In this document: piece after piece, positions 10,416-20,950 of the stretch
Layout: the number at the start of each line of letters is the position of its first letter
How positions within the stretch are numbered: the stretch's first letter is position 1
Assembly (NCBI RefSeq): GCF_902806685.2
Contig: NC_048547.1
Coordinates: 310,001-374,000 of the forward strand
Direction of reading: 5' to 3'
From: Maniola hyperantus
Taxonomy: Eukaryota; Arthropoda; Insecta; Lepidoptera; Nymphalidae
Length of the DNA: 64,000 bases
Program-made: the position numbers and the translations under genes
Notes under the pieces: generated by a model
Told to the model about the DNA's origin: nothing
Seen by the model: only the letters and a program-made list of their open reading frames with translations
Databases searched by the model: none

Positions 10416-11554
10416 TCTGTATGTTCCTTAACCGGTGGCCGATTTTTGTCGGCCACCGGTTAGTTAGTATAGTTAGTATAGTCGGCCGTGGGCGGAGGGC
10501 CTCAGTGATATTGTCTGTGGATAGGTCGTCGGTTCACATTCCGCGGCCGGAATGCGCGGGGACTGATTTATAAACTTGGCGTAAATCTTTACAACGGAGA
10601 CAACGGATACGAGACGATTAATTAACTACTTACTTGAAATGTTAAATTATTGCTGTAAAATGCTTTAAAAGCTGTCCGTTGTGGACTAATTTATATTTGT
10701 TGTTTTATTTTGTAATATTTATAGCACATCAGAAAATAGACATTAAAAGTAATTCTAGTCAAGTAAGAATGAATAACCGTTCGACTGTGGTGGTATATTA
10801 ATGAAGCAGTAGACAAGTTTCAATTTTTGTTTAAGTAAGAAACAAGACAAAATGTTTTTTTCAACTTTTATTTCCTAAACGATAGATAGATACGAATATA
10901 ATATGTCTAATATTAAAAGAATTTGCAAAAAAGATGAAAATGAGTTTTGAACTATTGTTTCTCTCAAGTCACGATTGACTGAAACCGAATTATCCCCTCT
11001 CCCCAAATGCCATCTCAATCTTCTCGGTAGAAAAGGCATTCCGAACCAGTGGTAGATGCATCCGACTATTCGAAAGTACTTGTAAAAGTTTATTTGAATA
11101 AAAAAGATTTTTATTTTATTTTAATTTTATTTTGTCGCTTACTACCTACTTGCTACTTACTTATATACTTAGAATTGGTACTTAGAAAAGCATTCCGAAC
11201 CGTTTCAACTTTACGACGGGAAGCTTTGCTGTCATAAAGTTACTACTACAACTACAAATTTCTCTACTTAAATCCAGACTCTATTGCAACAACTGAAGAT
11301 TATTTTTTGATTGGCAATCCGACTATAATTAAAATAATGGTAAAGCCGTTAAAAACTTATTAATTTATTATAGGGGGAAGGAAATGTGTAAAAATTCTTT
11401 ATTTACAGCCATAAAGTTTAATGAGCCATCGCTTCACCATCCAATTGCTATTGAAATTGTAGTGAAACTTGCCACTGGCCATCTGACAAAAGGATTAATA
11501 TCAAAACTCAAACTGATGTGCATGAGCTAGAGTCTAGAGACCTGTGATACGCGG
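10416..11554. other. Mixed DNA; one tRNA-like GC patch and one SINE tail
   Basis: 10440-10570 is GC-rich with two short TTAGTATAG repeats and a B-box-like GGTTCACATTCC, possibly an eroded tRNA-headed SINE. 10985-11115 is a family H tail (GGCATTCCGAACCAGTGGTA, ACTTGTAAAAGTTTATTTGA). The rest is AT-rich. Confidence 0.4.
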
Positions 11555-11630
11555 ACAGATAGAAAGACAGACGGATAGACAGACAGACAGACGGATAGAC
11601 AGACAGACAGACGGACGGACGGACGGCCAA
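11555..11630. repeat. GACA/GACG microsatellite
   Basis: Repeated GATAGACAGACAGACAGACG units followed by GACGGACGGACGG. Similar runs end several family G copies, so it is probably a repeat-borne microsatellite. Confidence 0.8.
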
Positions 11631-11745
11631 CGGAGGCTCTCTCCATCGCCCGTTAAGTGTCATAAGAAAGCTCAAAAGCCGACTTCACACTGATTGAAAA
11701 ATAAGCGAAATAATTTGTCCTTATAAGAGTTTTTTGTAATTGCAG

Positions 11746-11831
11746 AGCAAAGAGCTAAGCGGAGGAGCCTGCACGCGCGCCCCCGACTCTCTGCCGGGAC
11801 TCACGCACCACTACCCGCACTGTCTCGACAG
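11746..11831 (+). CDS. SH2 adaptor gene, first visible coding exon (86 nt)
   Basis: The acceptor is TTGTAATTGCAG before 11746 and the donor is GACAG/GTACCT at 11832. Read from the first base it is open for 28 codons and ends with two bases, AG. These join to the first A of the next exon to make an Arg codon in the frame that the downstream exons need. A second frame is also open but would lead to a stop in the next exon. GC content is well above the flanks. Phase 0 start means at least one more coding exon lies upstream; I saw none in 1-11745. Confidence 0.65.
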
Positions 11832-14800
11832 GTACCTACCTATCTGACCACTGACCTTAGAATACAACGTAGCCACCGACTATTAGAGGCAACGAACTAA
11901 AATGATTGGGAACCTGCCCAGATAGTACCTAAGTTTAGTTAGAAGACTCGCTAACAAAGAAATAAGGTTTTTTATTCTTTTGGGCTTTAGTTATGATGAA
12001 TAAATCTATGCATATAAAAGGAAAAAGCTGACTGACTGATCTATCAACGCACAGCTCAAACCACTGGGCCAACCAGGCAGATAGCTATTATAACGTAGGC
12101 ATGCGCTAAGGAGTGATTTCTGAAAATTCAATCTCTAAGGGGGTAAATAGGGGTTTGCATTTTGTGTAGTCCACGCAGGCGAAGCTAGTCGTGGCCATAA
12201 GCTAGTTAATGTAAAACATAGAAAACAAAAGATAGACTTTTTAATTCCGAAACAAGTTAGCCCTTGACTGCAACCTCTCCTGGTGGTAAGTGATGCTGTA
12301 GACTAAGATGGAAGTGAGCTAATTTGGAATGCTTATGGCAGCTTCAAGAAGAACGGAACACAGAAACTCACATACACAAGTTCTGCAAACATTACACTTC
12401 TTCTTTTGGGCACAAAAATAATTGGGTCAAAAACAATATTTCCAGATCTCCAACACAATGCGATATAATGGGCGGTTCGAAGCTGGATGCGTGCGAAGCG
12501 AGCGAGCCGAGCGAAGCGAGCGAGGCGAGTCCCAGCTCCTCCGAGGACTGGAACTCGCCCACCGAGCTCAGCTGCTACCGGCGCCTGGGGGAGCGGCTGG
12601 AGCGCATGGAGCGGCCGCCGCTGATGAAGAGGCTAGCGCTGGGTCTCAGCGGAGCCCTGCTGCAGCCCTCCGATGACGACGCCACGCCGCTCGTCACCGA
12701 CACTCCTACCACGTAAGGTTTACTTATTGTTAACCGACTTCCTTATGGTGATTTCGCACCGCAATGCGCATCGGAAGACCCATCACTAGGTTGACACACG
12801 ACATCAAACGACTCGCACGAAGCCGCTGTATTCAGGCGGCACAGGACCGTGTTGTGTGGACTGTGGATGCTCCTACAGGAGACCTATGTTCAGCAGTGGA
12901 TGTCTGTGGGTTGACGATGCTATAAATAAAAAATAAATAAATAATCATTTATTTGCAAGAACGTTAGTACAAAAAAGATGGAAGTATACAGTATCAAGAG
13001 CCATTAACAATCGACTAAATTAATAGTGTGCAAATATTTTAAGAGTTGATGTTGTATGTTGATGATGAATCACTTCCAAAAAGTCGAAGGTTGATTATTC
13101 ACCTGTCCACTGTTCACATAATGCGCTGGATTCTCAGATCATTAGACATCAATATCTAAGTTCACCTTGATAGGGGTTGTCTGGAGGAGATCACTTTTAA
13201 TGATAACCACCTTGGCGCACTTTATTTTTCTATTTTTATAGTGTTTTGTGCGGCAATAAAATAATTTATCTGTCTATCTATTTTGGAGGCACTCAAGTTA
13301 GTCAAGTATGAAATCATACATTCCAGACCCACCAATGTGCCTCTATGCCTGAACGGAGGCTACATCAACGAGGCGTCCGAGGCGGAGGCGAGGACGCGGG
13401 AGAGCAACCGCACGCGTCTCGACACACTGCCCTGTGATCTCGACAAGGAGTTCCGGAAGTGTAACAATATAAGCAACGGGTAAGTGACATGTATTAATTC
13501 CACTTCCCGCCAACTTCGTTATATCTTTGGTCCATCTTCCTGGAGGCTGCCCCACACCACGCTTGCTTATACGTGGTCTCCACTCTTGGAATTTGCCTTT
13601 TCCGCAAGCTCAACCTGCCCATTGGCATTGCTACTTCAGCTTGCTAAGGGTTTGGGCTATGTTTGTAAACTTGGTTCTCCTGCGGATCTCCTCATTTCAG
13701 ATCTTTTCCTTTAGGGAATTCCCTAATAATTTAGCCCTTTCCATAGCTCACTGAGCAACTTTGAAATACATAAATAAATAAAAAATAAAAAAATAAAAAA
13801 GCCTTTTATTTCTTCTCTTTACAATAATATTATGGGATTAATTAAATAAAACTTAAAATTACTAGACGTTAACATAAAATTGAATTACATGAGATAATAT
13901 AACTAACTAGATAATGCCCGCGACTTCGTCCGCGTGGATTTAGGTTTTTAATAATTCTGTGGGAACTCTTTGATTTTCCTGAGATAAACAGTAGCCTATG
14001 TCCTTCCCCGGGGTGTAAGCTTACTCTGTACCAAATTTCATCAAAATCGGTAAAGACGGACACACTTTCGCATTTATAATATTAGTTTGGATTAATTACC
14101 AAGCAAATGTATTCCAGCAGACCCAGTACGGGCAGCGGAGCCACGTCGTCCTCTTCGGGAGAGTCATCGTGTGGTGCGTCGCGCAACTCGGGGAACAACA
14201 ACGCGCGGCCGCTGGAGCCCGAGCTGAGGCACGCGCCCTGGTTCCAGCAGGGGATACCCCGAGAGGTGAGGCAGCTTCGTCACTCTAAACGGGCTCCTCT
14301 CGGAATGAGAAGGGATGGCTATATATATATGTATATGTCCATCATACTAGCCACGTGTGGATTGGCAGACTTCATACACCTTTACATTACGAAGAATCTT
14401 ACGTATACAAGTTTCCTCCCGATGTTTTCCTTCACCGTTATAGCAAGACATATTTAATTACTTAAAAAGTACATAACTCCGAACAGTTGGCAGTGCGTGC
14501 CCATAGTGGATCGAACTCCGAACTCCTGAAATAGGAGATCAGTCTCATCCAATACAATATTACCGATTTTAAACGTAAATATATAGAGGCTATCCGCTGA
14601 ATCTAACTGACGATGATAAATGGATCCGAGGTATAATTGCTAACTATGGGCCTCATGACAAGCTCAAAGTCACTTAACGGGCGATAGAGAGTGATATGCT
14701 CGGAGTTTCTCTACGACATAAAATTAGAAATGAGATCCGTAGGAAAAGCAGAGACTCAACGGCTTGTAAAGCTGAAGTGGCAATGGGCCGGCCATATAGT

Positions 14801-15666
14801 TCGAAAAACCTGTAGAAAATGTTGGGGTTCCAAGGAGAATGACGAGTTCGCACCAGAAACCGCAGTGTTAGAAGACCCTCCACTAGGTGGATATACGACA
14901 TCAAACGAGTGGTAGGGAGCCGCTGGATGGTGGCGGCTCAATGCCGTGGCGTGAGGAAGTTCCTACAAGTTCCTTCGATACGTTTTCAGATCGCGCTGGA
15001 GGTGCTGGGCGCGCAGGCGCCGGGCGCGTTCCTGGTGCGCGGCAGCACGACGCAGCACGGCTGCCTGGCGCTGTCGCTGCGCGTGCCGCGCGACTTCGCG
15101 CCAGCCGGCATCGCGCACTACCTAATACTGCGGACGCCCAAAGGCTATAAGATTAAGGCAAGGGACTGTTTTTGAAGTGAAACCATTATCATGATCATCA
15201 TGATCAATCCATCTCAAAAAATTTCCTCTCATTGCACTTGCAAACATCCTTGCTAAATTTCTATGTTTTGGTGTACAATGAAGAATATTTTACTTTTACT
15301 TTACTCGGATGACACATTTGAGTATTTGACACCACTAAGTAGTAAGTACCTAACCCAAATCTAGAACAAAATCAAAAAACGTTTGAACTTACCTAACTAC
15401 TAACCTAACTCTATTTGTGTAATTTCCAGGGGTTCACGAAGGAGTTCACCTCGTTATCAGCCCTGGTGACCCACCACAGTGTGATGCCGGAGCTCCTGCC
15501 CGTGCCTCTGCGCTTGCCGCGGGCACCCATCCGCGCCCGGAACGATCTGGAGCCGCTGGAGAGACTGGCGCCCCACCCCTCGCACCCGCCGCACCCACCG
15601 CACCCGCCGCACCCGCCGCACCCGCCGCCGCCCCACAACGGGTACAGACCACAATTGGACGTGTGA
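11746..15666 (+). CDS. SH2-domain adaptor protein, C-terminal 352 residues (six exons, 5' end missing)
   Basis: Joining 11746-11831, 12446-12712, 13327-13479, 14118-14265, 14990-15157 and 15430-15666 gives 1059 nt, 352 codons plus stop, with matching phases at every junction. Residues about 210-305 form an SH2 domain: the opening W at 210, the FLVR motif with the phosphotyrosine-binding Arg at 235, HYLI with the conserved His at 261, and a C-terminal SLSALVTHHSVMPELLP block. Spacing and the end of the domain resemble tensin-type SH2 domains more than Shc, Src or RIN types. SH2 domains bind phosphotyrosine peptides, so a cytoplasmic signalling or adhesion adaptor is likely. Upstream is a Ser/Glu-rich, probably disordered stretch; downstream a His/Pro-rich tail. 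No kinase, PTB or phosphatase domain is visible, but the N-terminus lies outside what I can see. I do not recognise the orthologue; a tensin relative or a stand-alone insect adaptor are both possible. Confidence 0.85.
11832..12445 (+). other. Intron of the SH2 adaptor gene with a family A repeat
   Basis: GT-AG intron. It carries a family A copy at 12005-12216, recognised by its start TATAAAAGGAAAA, the short GACT run and the block CAACGCACAGCTCAAACCACTGG. No other exon seen. Confidence 0.6.
12446..12712 (+). CDS. SH2 adaptor gene, Ser/Glu-rich exon (267 nt)
   Basis: Acceptor ATATTTCCAG before 12446; donor CCAC/GTAAGG at 12713. It encodes a run of Glu-Ala-Ser repeats and Ser residues, then a basic LGERLERMERPPLMKRLAL segment that may be helical, then an acidic Asp/Thr stretch. 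An in-frame ATG at 12468 could serve as an internal start if the upstream exon is skipped. The purine-rich GAGCGAGCC-type repeats near 12495-12525 are short imperfect repeats inside the coding region. Confidence 0.8.
12713..13326 (+). other. Intron of the SH2 adaptor gene with LINE-tail debris
   Basis: GT-AG intron. 12755-12925 matches the end of the family F LINE (CAGGCGGCACAGGACCGTG, then GACCTATGTTCAGCAGTGGA). The rest is AT-rich with an AAATAAATAAATAATCATTT stretch. Confidence 0.6.
13327..13479 (+). CDS. SH2 adaptor gene, middle exon (153 nt)
   Basis: Acceptor TACATTCCAG before 13327; donor ACGG/GTAAGT at 13480. Enters and leaves in phase 2. It encodes a short charged linker, rich in Glu, Arg, Asn and Cys, with no recognised domain. 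GC content is high compared with the surrounding introns, as in the other exons of this gene. Confidence 0.8.
13480..14117 (+). other. Intron of the SH2 adaptor gene with two antisense repeats
   Basis: GT-AG intron. 13500-13755 is an antisense non-LTR retrotransposon tail that begins about 20 bp after the donor. 13905-14093 is an antisense family B repeat ending about 24 bp before the NAGNAG acceptor. Little original intron is left near either splice site. Confidence 0.6.
14118..14265 (+). CDS. SH2 adaptor gene, exon opening the SH2 domain (148 nt)
   Basis: The acceptor sequence ATTCCAGCAG is a tandem NAGNAG site: splicing after the first AG starts the exon at 14118 and adds one Arg; splicing after the second starts it at 14121. 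Both keep frame. The donor is CGAGAG/GTGAGG at 14266, phase 0. The exon encodes a Ser/Gly-rich linker and then the first SH2 strand, with HAPWFQQGIPRE at its end. Confidence 0.85.
14266..14989 (+). other. Intron of the SH2 adaptor gene with a SINE and a LINE fragment
   Basis: GT-AG intron. 14289-14560 is an antisense family C SINE. 14607-14968 is a sense family F LINE tail (AAGTGGCAATGGGCCGGCCA, then GGTAGGGAGCCGCTGGATG). It ends 21 bp before the SH2-core exon, so the branch point and part of the polypyrimidine region are probably LINE-derived. Confidence 0.6.
14990..15157 (+). CDS. SH2 adaptor gene, SH2 core exon with the FLVR motif (168 nt)
   Basis: Acceptor CGTTTTCAG before 14990, phase 0. 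It encodes 56 residues, including PGAFLVRGS (phosphotyrosine pocket Arg), ALSLRVP and HYLILRTPKGYKIK. The donor is a non-canonical GC: AAG/GCAAGG at 15158. Using it, KIK joins GFTKEF of the last exon in frame, which reproduces the continuous SH2 fold. Reading on past the donor reaches a stop at 15173-15175. Confidence 0.85.
15158..15429 (+). other. GC-AG intron of the SH2 adaptor gene (272 bp)
   Basis: Starts GCAAGG and ends TTTCCAG. The donor matches the GC-AG consensus (AG/GCAAG), a rare subtype of the major spliceosome introns. Short, with no transposon recognised. A GT donor nearby (15168) would break the frame. Confidence 0.75.
15430..15666 (+). CDS. SH2 adaptor gene, last coding exon (end of SH2, His/Pro-rich tail, stop)
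   Basis: Acceptor TGTAATTTCCAG before 15430, phase 0; TGA at 15664-15666. The first 31 codons complete the SH2 domain (SLSALVTHHSVMPELLPVPL). The tail contains a run of His-Pro-Pro tripeptides coded by a CACCCGCCG-type trinucleotide tract (about 15572-15634) that may vary in length and could bind SH3 or WW partners. Several long antisense and shifted open frames here are by-products of the high GC of the tract. Confidence 0.85.
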   Translation, partial: GFTKEFTSLSALVTHHSVMPELLPVPLRLPRAPIRARNDLEPLERLAPHPSHPPHPPHPPHPPHPPPPHNGYRPQLDV

Positions 15667-16200
15667 AAACTGAAAAACAAAACATAGTATGTTAAAACGT
15701 CAGAAGGTTGGACCTTTCAAACAAATACCAGTGGTATTAGTTTTTGTTATTCAATATACAGGCGGTGCGGTGTTACGAAATACGTTTTAAACTTTTAACA
15801 CTTTACATGCACAACAAAAACAGTTTATTACTATATTTTGGAACGTTATTATTAAAATATAGTTAATTAATGGGGCCGATTCTCTTGTACACAATCTCTA
15901 AACTAAACTAAATTAACAGGTCTAAATCTAGTTCCATCCTTTTCCGCAAGCAACATTATGAAAGGGATAGCAATACATTTAGGCGTGACATTTTAGTTTA
16001 GTTTAGAGATTGTGTACAATGGAATTAGCCACAATAACGTTCTAAAAATAACTTAACTCTTATTCAACAACAATGAGTTTCAAATGTTTTTGCATATTAG
16101 TAACTTCAACTGAATGAAACATTGGAGTAACTTAATGGTGGAAATAAATTGTCGACTTATAGGGATCTATGAAACTTAGAGGTATGTAATGCAAACTCTG
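15667..16200 (+). other. 3' flank / probable 3' UTR of the SH2 adaptor gene
   Basis: Candidate polyadenylation signals are ATTAAA at 15851 and AATAAA at 16143-16148; I cannot tell which is used. A MITE with terminal inverted repeats sits inside at 15872-16031 and may be part of the transcript. Confidence 0.35.
15872..16031. mobile_element. MITE with about 28-bp terminal inverted repeats
   Basis: The left end reads TTGTACACAATCTCTAAACT and the right end is its reverse complement (AGTTTAGAGATTGTGTACAA), with weaker pairing of the outer GGGGCCGATTC / GGAATTAGCCAC. No coding capacity. A single end of the same family is at about 19984-20014. The target duplication is not clear. Confidence 0.75.
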
Positions 16201-17218
16201 ACGTACCACTTACGTCATTGAACGCTCAGACGTCCGATAGAGTTCTGGATGTTTTTTTGAGCGGAAAACTTATCTGTGGCAGCTGTCAGCCGCAGCTTAT
16301 GTAGTTTGTTTCCGCCTTATGAGTATCGTTACTGTTACGATCAATAGTTGGCGTTGGCTTCCAAAAACAAATATCCGATCAAATAGCCGATCACTGGTGC
16401 TAAAATCATCGTGTCTGCTATGGCCCTAAGACCAACATTGGGTACAATTATATCGTTCATGTAAATGAATCATTTTTAAAGAATTATGTAATATCGTAAC
16501 AAAATATAGATGAAAGTTGAACTATAATATTATTTAGACACATATTTTATAGGAGGTGCCTACTAGAGGGTTGTTGCAGATGCCAATATTTTAACATCCG
16601 CGGATGTCTGAATTAATGCGAATGTTCCGCTTTTGCGGATGGGGATGCGAATATCCGTAACACCACTGTACACTTTTTTGATTGGTCAGTTAGCGAACGA
16701 AGATAATATAAACTAGCAAACACGCGCGAGGCACGCGCCACTCTGCTCGCGCCCACTTTCTTTGCAGGTCGTTACTTGTTGCAAATATGAATCCGCATCC
16801 GCAAAAGTTCCGCATTAAATTAGGCTGATGCGGACGCGGATGTCTGAATTAATGCAGATGTTCCGCATTTGCGGATGCGGATGCGAATATCCGTAACATC
16901 CCTGATACCTATTATAAAATGAAACCAATGATGAACTGTCTAATTGTGCTACCCCATATGTGTAGAAACGAAAATACAAGTTTGAGTCAAAGAATGGACA
17001 TTTTAAACAAAATGATAAGACATTATGAAATGATAAGATCATTAAGTTTGATTAAGTTGCGAAAGTAAAAGAAGATGCAATTGATGTTTGCAATAGATGT
17101 TTACTTAGTGATAACAATGGACATTAATAGAATATTGTATAAAAATATTGTAACTGCGATGGTGAGAATGTTGCTTATAATTTTAATAATTATGATGATT
17201 CTGGGCGCCAGGGTGTAA
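16201..17218. repeat. Repeat region with GCGGATGCGGATGCG-type blocks
   Basis: 16580-16672 and 16790-16902 share CGGATGTCTGAATTAATGC, TTCCGC..TTGCGGATG and GGATGCGAATATCCGTAAC. They look like two copies, or two ends, of one element. The rest up to 17218 is AT-rich with no gene. Confidence 0.5.
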
Positions 17219-17760
17219 CCAGAACGCTAGCAAAAACTTAGCGTTATTGTTATAATATCTAAACACAATCCAATACCAATAAATATTTGCCGCATTTAGT
17301 AATTTTAGTGATTTAGTATTTTTCAAACCCGCAATGTATAGCATTCAAAACTGGGGTCAATGCCCCACCCACGACGTGGCATTGACTCTGAATAGCCTAC
17401 TTACGCAACGTTCCTTGACCTCTAGCGTCGGCCAGATGTTTTATTTGCAACTAGCTGATGCCCGCGACTTCGTCCGCGTGGAATTAGGTTTTAAAAAATC
17501 CCGCGGGAGCTCTTTGATTTTCCGGGATAAAAGGTAGTCTATGTCACTCTCCGGTCTTTATCTACTCCCGTGCAAAAAATCCGTTCGTTGTGACGTGATT
17601 GAAAAACAAACCAATAAACCAACAAACAAACACATTAATATAAGGGTACTGATATAACTTTTACAAACTATAGGATATTTTTTATGGTATTATGATATAT
17701 GTTTTGTTTTGTGGTCTTATGATATCACAAAACAAAAAAAAGCGTTCTGGGTACACCATG
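17219..17760. mobile_element. Tc1-type MITE split by a family B repeat
   Basis: Left end CAGGGTGTAACCAGAACGCT; right end AGCGTTCTGGGTACACCATG, an imperfect inverse. The interior matches the intact relative at 33297-33748. A family B copy lies at 17452-17655 inside it, so family B is the younger insertion here. Confidence 0.7.
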
Positions 17761-18896
17761 TATTTACAGATTATTTGCGAAACTAGAAAATAGCACTCGA
17801 TAAAAATACAGTGATTTCGAAAATTAATGAATTGAATTTCACGGTGTGAAATTCTCAAAAAATATCGCCTAGAATCATCATTTTTGCAAACAAATATTTA
17901 GTTTTAAGTGTATTAAAAATTGAATATCATTCGAGAATTAAGTAAGTATATCGGGAAAAAATTAATTAGTCGTTGCGAAGTCACTAAATTATTTTACGTT
18001 GTCTATATCTAGTTAAAGTTTGCTAAGATAGTTTTTATAATAAACTAATGTGATAAATATTTACCTAGGGCATGTAAAAATTATTGTAAATTAAATAAAT
18101 GTGTATATGGATTTGTAATTATAGCGTTTTGTGTCATAAAGCCTTTGCACACTGAGCCGAATACCGATTTTAACTAAAGTTGCGACCTCGTTTGTAGTAG
18201 GTAATACTAAAGTCGACTAAGTGTGTAGAGGCTTATAGTTTAAACGTAGTAAGAATTGCGCAAGAGTTGAAAGTTTTGCGTGCATTTGTTAATGACTTTA
18301 TTTTATATATTTCTAGTCGTAAAAAGTGTTTTTGTATTCGTACTTTTGGAATGAAGTCAATCTTTAAAAAATATAAATATACAACTCATTCACAATGGGC
18401 AAATGTAGAATATTGGAAAATTCACTTCTTGAAATAATGCTTTTTTTGCTTATAATAAAAAACAATCAGTAAAGAAAAGATTAGAGAAGCAGAGAAGAGA
18501 TGGATAATAGATTGAATTCACAATCTACGTGTCTGTGAACTAATCCAATAAAAGTCTGAATTAAGTTGCACAAAATTTTGTTAGTTAAAGGATGATTAAT
18601 TGTAATATTAATGTTCAAACAATTAATTAACTTTTTATGTGATGTATGGTGCATTTATCGAAGGTATAATAAAACACATAAATAGTAAATGAATATTATG
18701 TAGATGTTGCGAATAACAAAATTATAATATCGTTTAAATAAAAATGAAGTTATTGGCGAAAGGTAACTCTTTTATAGAAAATTGTAAAACCTTTTGCGCT
18801 AGCGACTAAAATATTTTCGCCTCGCTAAAATCGTAGATTGACTGCACAATAATATCATTTAAATAATGATATACTTAGAAGTTATTTAACAAACTC
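17761..18896. other. Very AT-rich DNA, no gene seen
   Basis: A weak inverted pair, AAGCCTTTGCACAC at about 18139 and GTGTGTAGAGGCTT at about 18220, might mark a tiny old MITE. Nothing else recognised. Confidence 0.4.
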
Positions 18897-19177
18897 ATAA
18901 GGTATCCACCAAAGTGTATATAACGCGTAAAATTTAACTTCTAACGCGCTATTTTAACTTTTTGCGTCAAATCTCATGTCAAAAGTATGATTTTAGTCCT
19001 TATTGAAGGTGAACCGTACTTTTGACTTGACAGTTGACCCATAGCGTTATGTATAAATGGCGCGTGAGGAGTCATATTGTACGGACTATTTATATTATAA
19101 TCGTTTGCGTAATTTGGAAAGGATTAACATTTTTCGCCTCGTAGGTGTTTGCCGCTTTGGTGGATGCCGGGCCTTAA
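18897..19177. mobile_element. MITE with short inverted ends (GGTATCCACCAAAG)
   Basis: TAAGGTATCCACCAAAGTG on the left mirrors CTTTGGTGGATGCCGGGCC at the right, with a gap in pairing. The same end occurs alone at 4055-4085. Interior AT-rich, non-coding. Confidence 0.55.
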
Positions 19178-20950
19178 GAACAACAAATATAACTTGCAAC
19201 ATATGATGTAGGTATGTTTTTGGACTGCATACTGTAAAACAATAGTATGTGTTGTGTGTGTTGTATTCAGAATTGGTGAAACAATGACTGATGTTGATTT
19301 TGCAAGTTCCGCATTGCATTGCTCGTTACATATGCATAATGCAACAGTTATTATTGTGGGTCAATCTAAAGCACGTTGAACATAAACACTGCCTTAGTAC
19401 GAAATACGTGTTATAATATAATATAATATAATATGATGTTGCGTTATCGTTAGATATAGCCTGTTGATGTTTGTACTATGTATTCAGGCCTACATTTATG
19501 TCCTTTGCAAATTCTTCAAAACTCGTACGAAATCTCAACCAAAATTCTCCCATTGGTACGGTGATCTGATGGCAAATAAATTTTAGAGTAGGTATTTGCG
19601 TATTTTTCTTGCAATGTAATAAGATTTATTTAACTGTCAAACCTCATGACTTTAGAACTTCACATGCCTGTCTTAGCGCTAACATTTTAAGTTCTTAATT
19701 GATTTTCCGTCCTTTTTTAGCAATATAAAGAATATAGAAAATAATGCAGAAGATACTCTATAGTTCGGTAACATTTTAAATGTTGATGTTTCGATATAAA
19801 TTTTGGACCTGTTTGGAAAAGAGGCATTCTTTAATCCAGAGTTTTGATTATTCATTAATTTGGTTCGAATTCTTCGAAAGATATGAAGGTGACATTTTCA
19901 TGTATAAATACGTCTTACGATAAGTTTCTGGTCTCAAAAAAAAATGAAACAGAATTTTACTCATAAGTCACACTGTGACACATTAGATTGTGTACAACGG
20001 AATTAGCCCCATTGTTTAATTAAAATAAGTTTGTAATTTTCTTATTACATTGGTAAGAAAAAGATACGAATACTGTATTTAGGCAGTCGATGTACGACGA
20101 GTATATTGCAGAGACTTAACAACCCTAACGTTCACTTGTATGTAATAATCGAAAACTCATCTGTATACAAATCCCATTAATTTATTCATTAATAAATTTA
20201 ATAAATAAAAACAATGATTACACAAAATGTTTCGTTTTTTTCAACACCATAAATAATTAATAGTAGGTAGATCGATAAAGTTAAAGCCTCAGAACCTGAC
20301 AGACAGACAGAGAGACATTTTTTTTTTTTAAACAGACATTGAGACCGACGGACAATGAAGTGATTCCATAAGGGATCTTTTATCCCTTATGGAATCCCTT
20401 ATTGAGGTACGGAACCCTAAACAACACCTCGGTGCCTAAATATGTCCGTGTACGACACGTACAGTACGCGGCCGCAAGTGATGAACATCGGCTTTTAGAA
20501 TGACATTTCATTTTTGTAGAGCGTTGTCTCTGTCACTCACCCATATGACGCTTTATTGGTTTCAACGATCGAGACAATGCTCTACAAATTTGCTGTCTCC
20601 TTCTAAAGGAATAAGGGTCTTGGCAGACAGGTAAACATATAAGCAGACAGACAGGTGGATCCTTTTCCTTTTGAGGTACGGAACCCGAAACATGTATGTG
20701 CGACACCTAAGGGCCATAACCGTTACTACGTTGAAATACGGTTTGACACTATCACGGAGTAGGTCCCACAATATAAGTCCCGGAGGGTAGAGAGACGACT
20801 TTAGGGGAAGTTTTACAAAATATCGCAAAAGCTATGTAACAGATGGCGCTGCATTATTGTTTGAAATTAAATTAGGTTTGCTTGTTCTTTTTTATTAGGT
20901 AGGTAGGTACATTGGTAAGAAAAAAATTCGAATTTAGTTGTTATCAGAAT
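19178..20950. other. AT-rich DNA with family G scraps and a hairpin
   Basis: A TAATA run is at 19409-19434. 20281-20420 and 20625-20690 hold family G scraps (GACAGACAG, TTGAGGTACGGAACCC). 20362-20396 is a perfect 15-bp-arm hairpin (GATTCCATAAGGGAT). No gene. Confidence 0.5.

Noticed and set aside
10440..10570. GC-rich patch as an upstream exon of the SH2 gene
   Set aside because: No open frame bounded by splice sites; tRNA-like words suggest an old SINE.
12422..12676. Alternative frame through the Ser-rich exon (84 codons, Arg/Ala-rich)
   Set aside because: It ends in a stop before the donor and does not connect to any downstream exon.
15411..15685. Gly- or Arg-rich antisense frames at the last SH2-gene exon
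   Set aside because: Shadows of the CACCCGCCG tract; no splice or start support.
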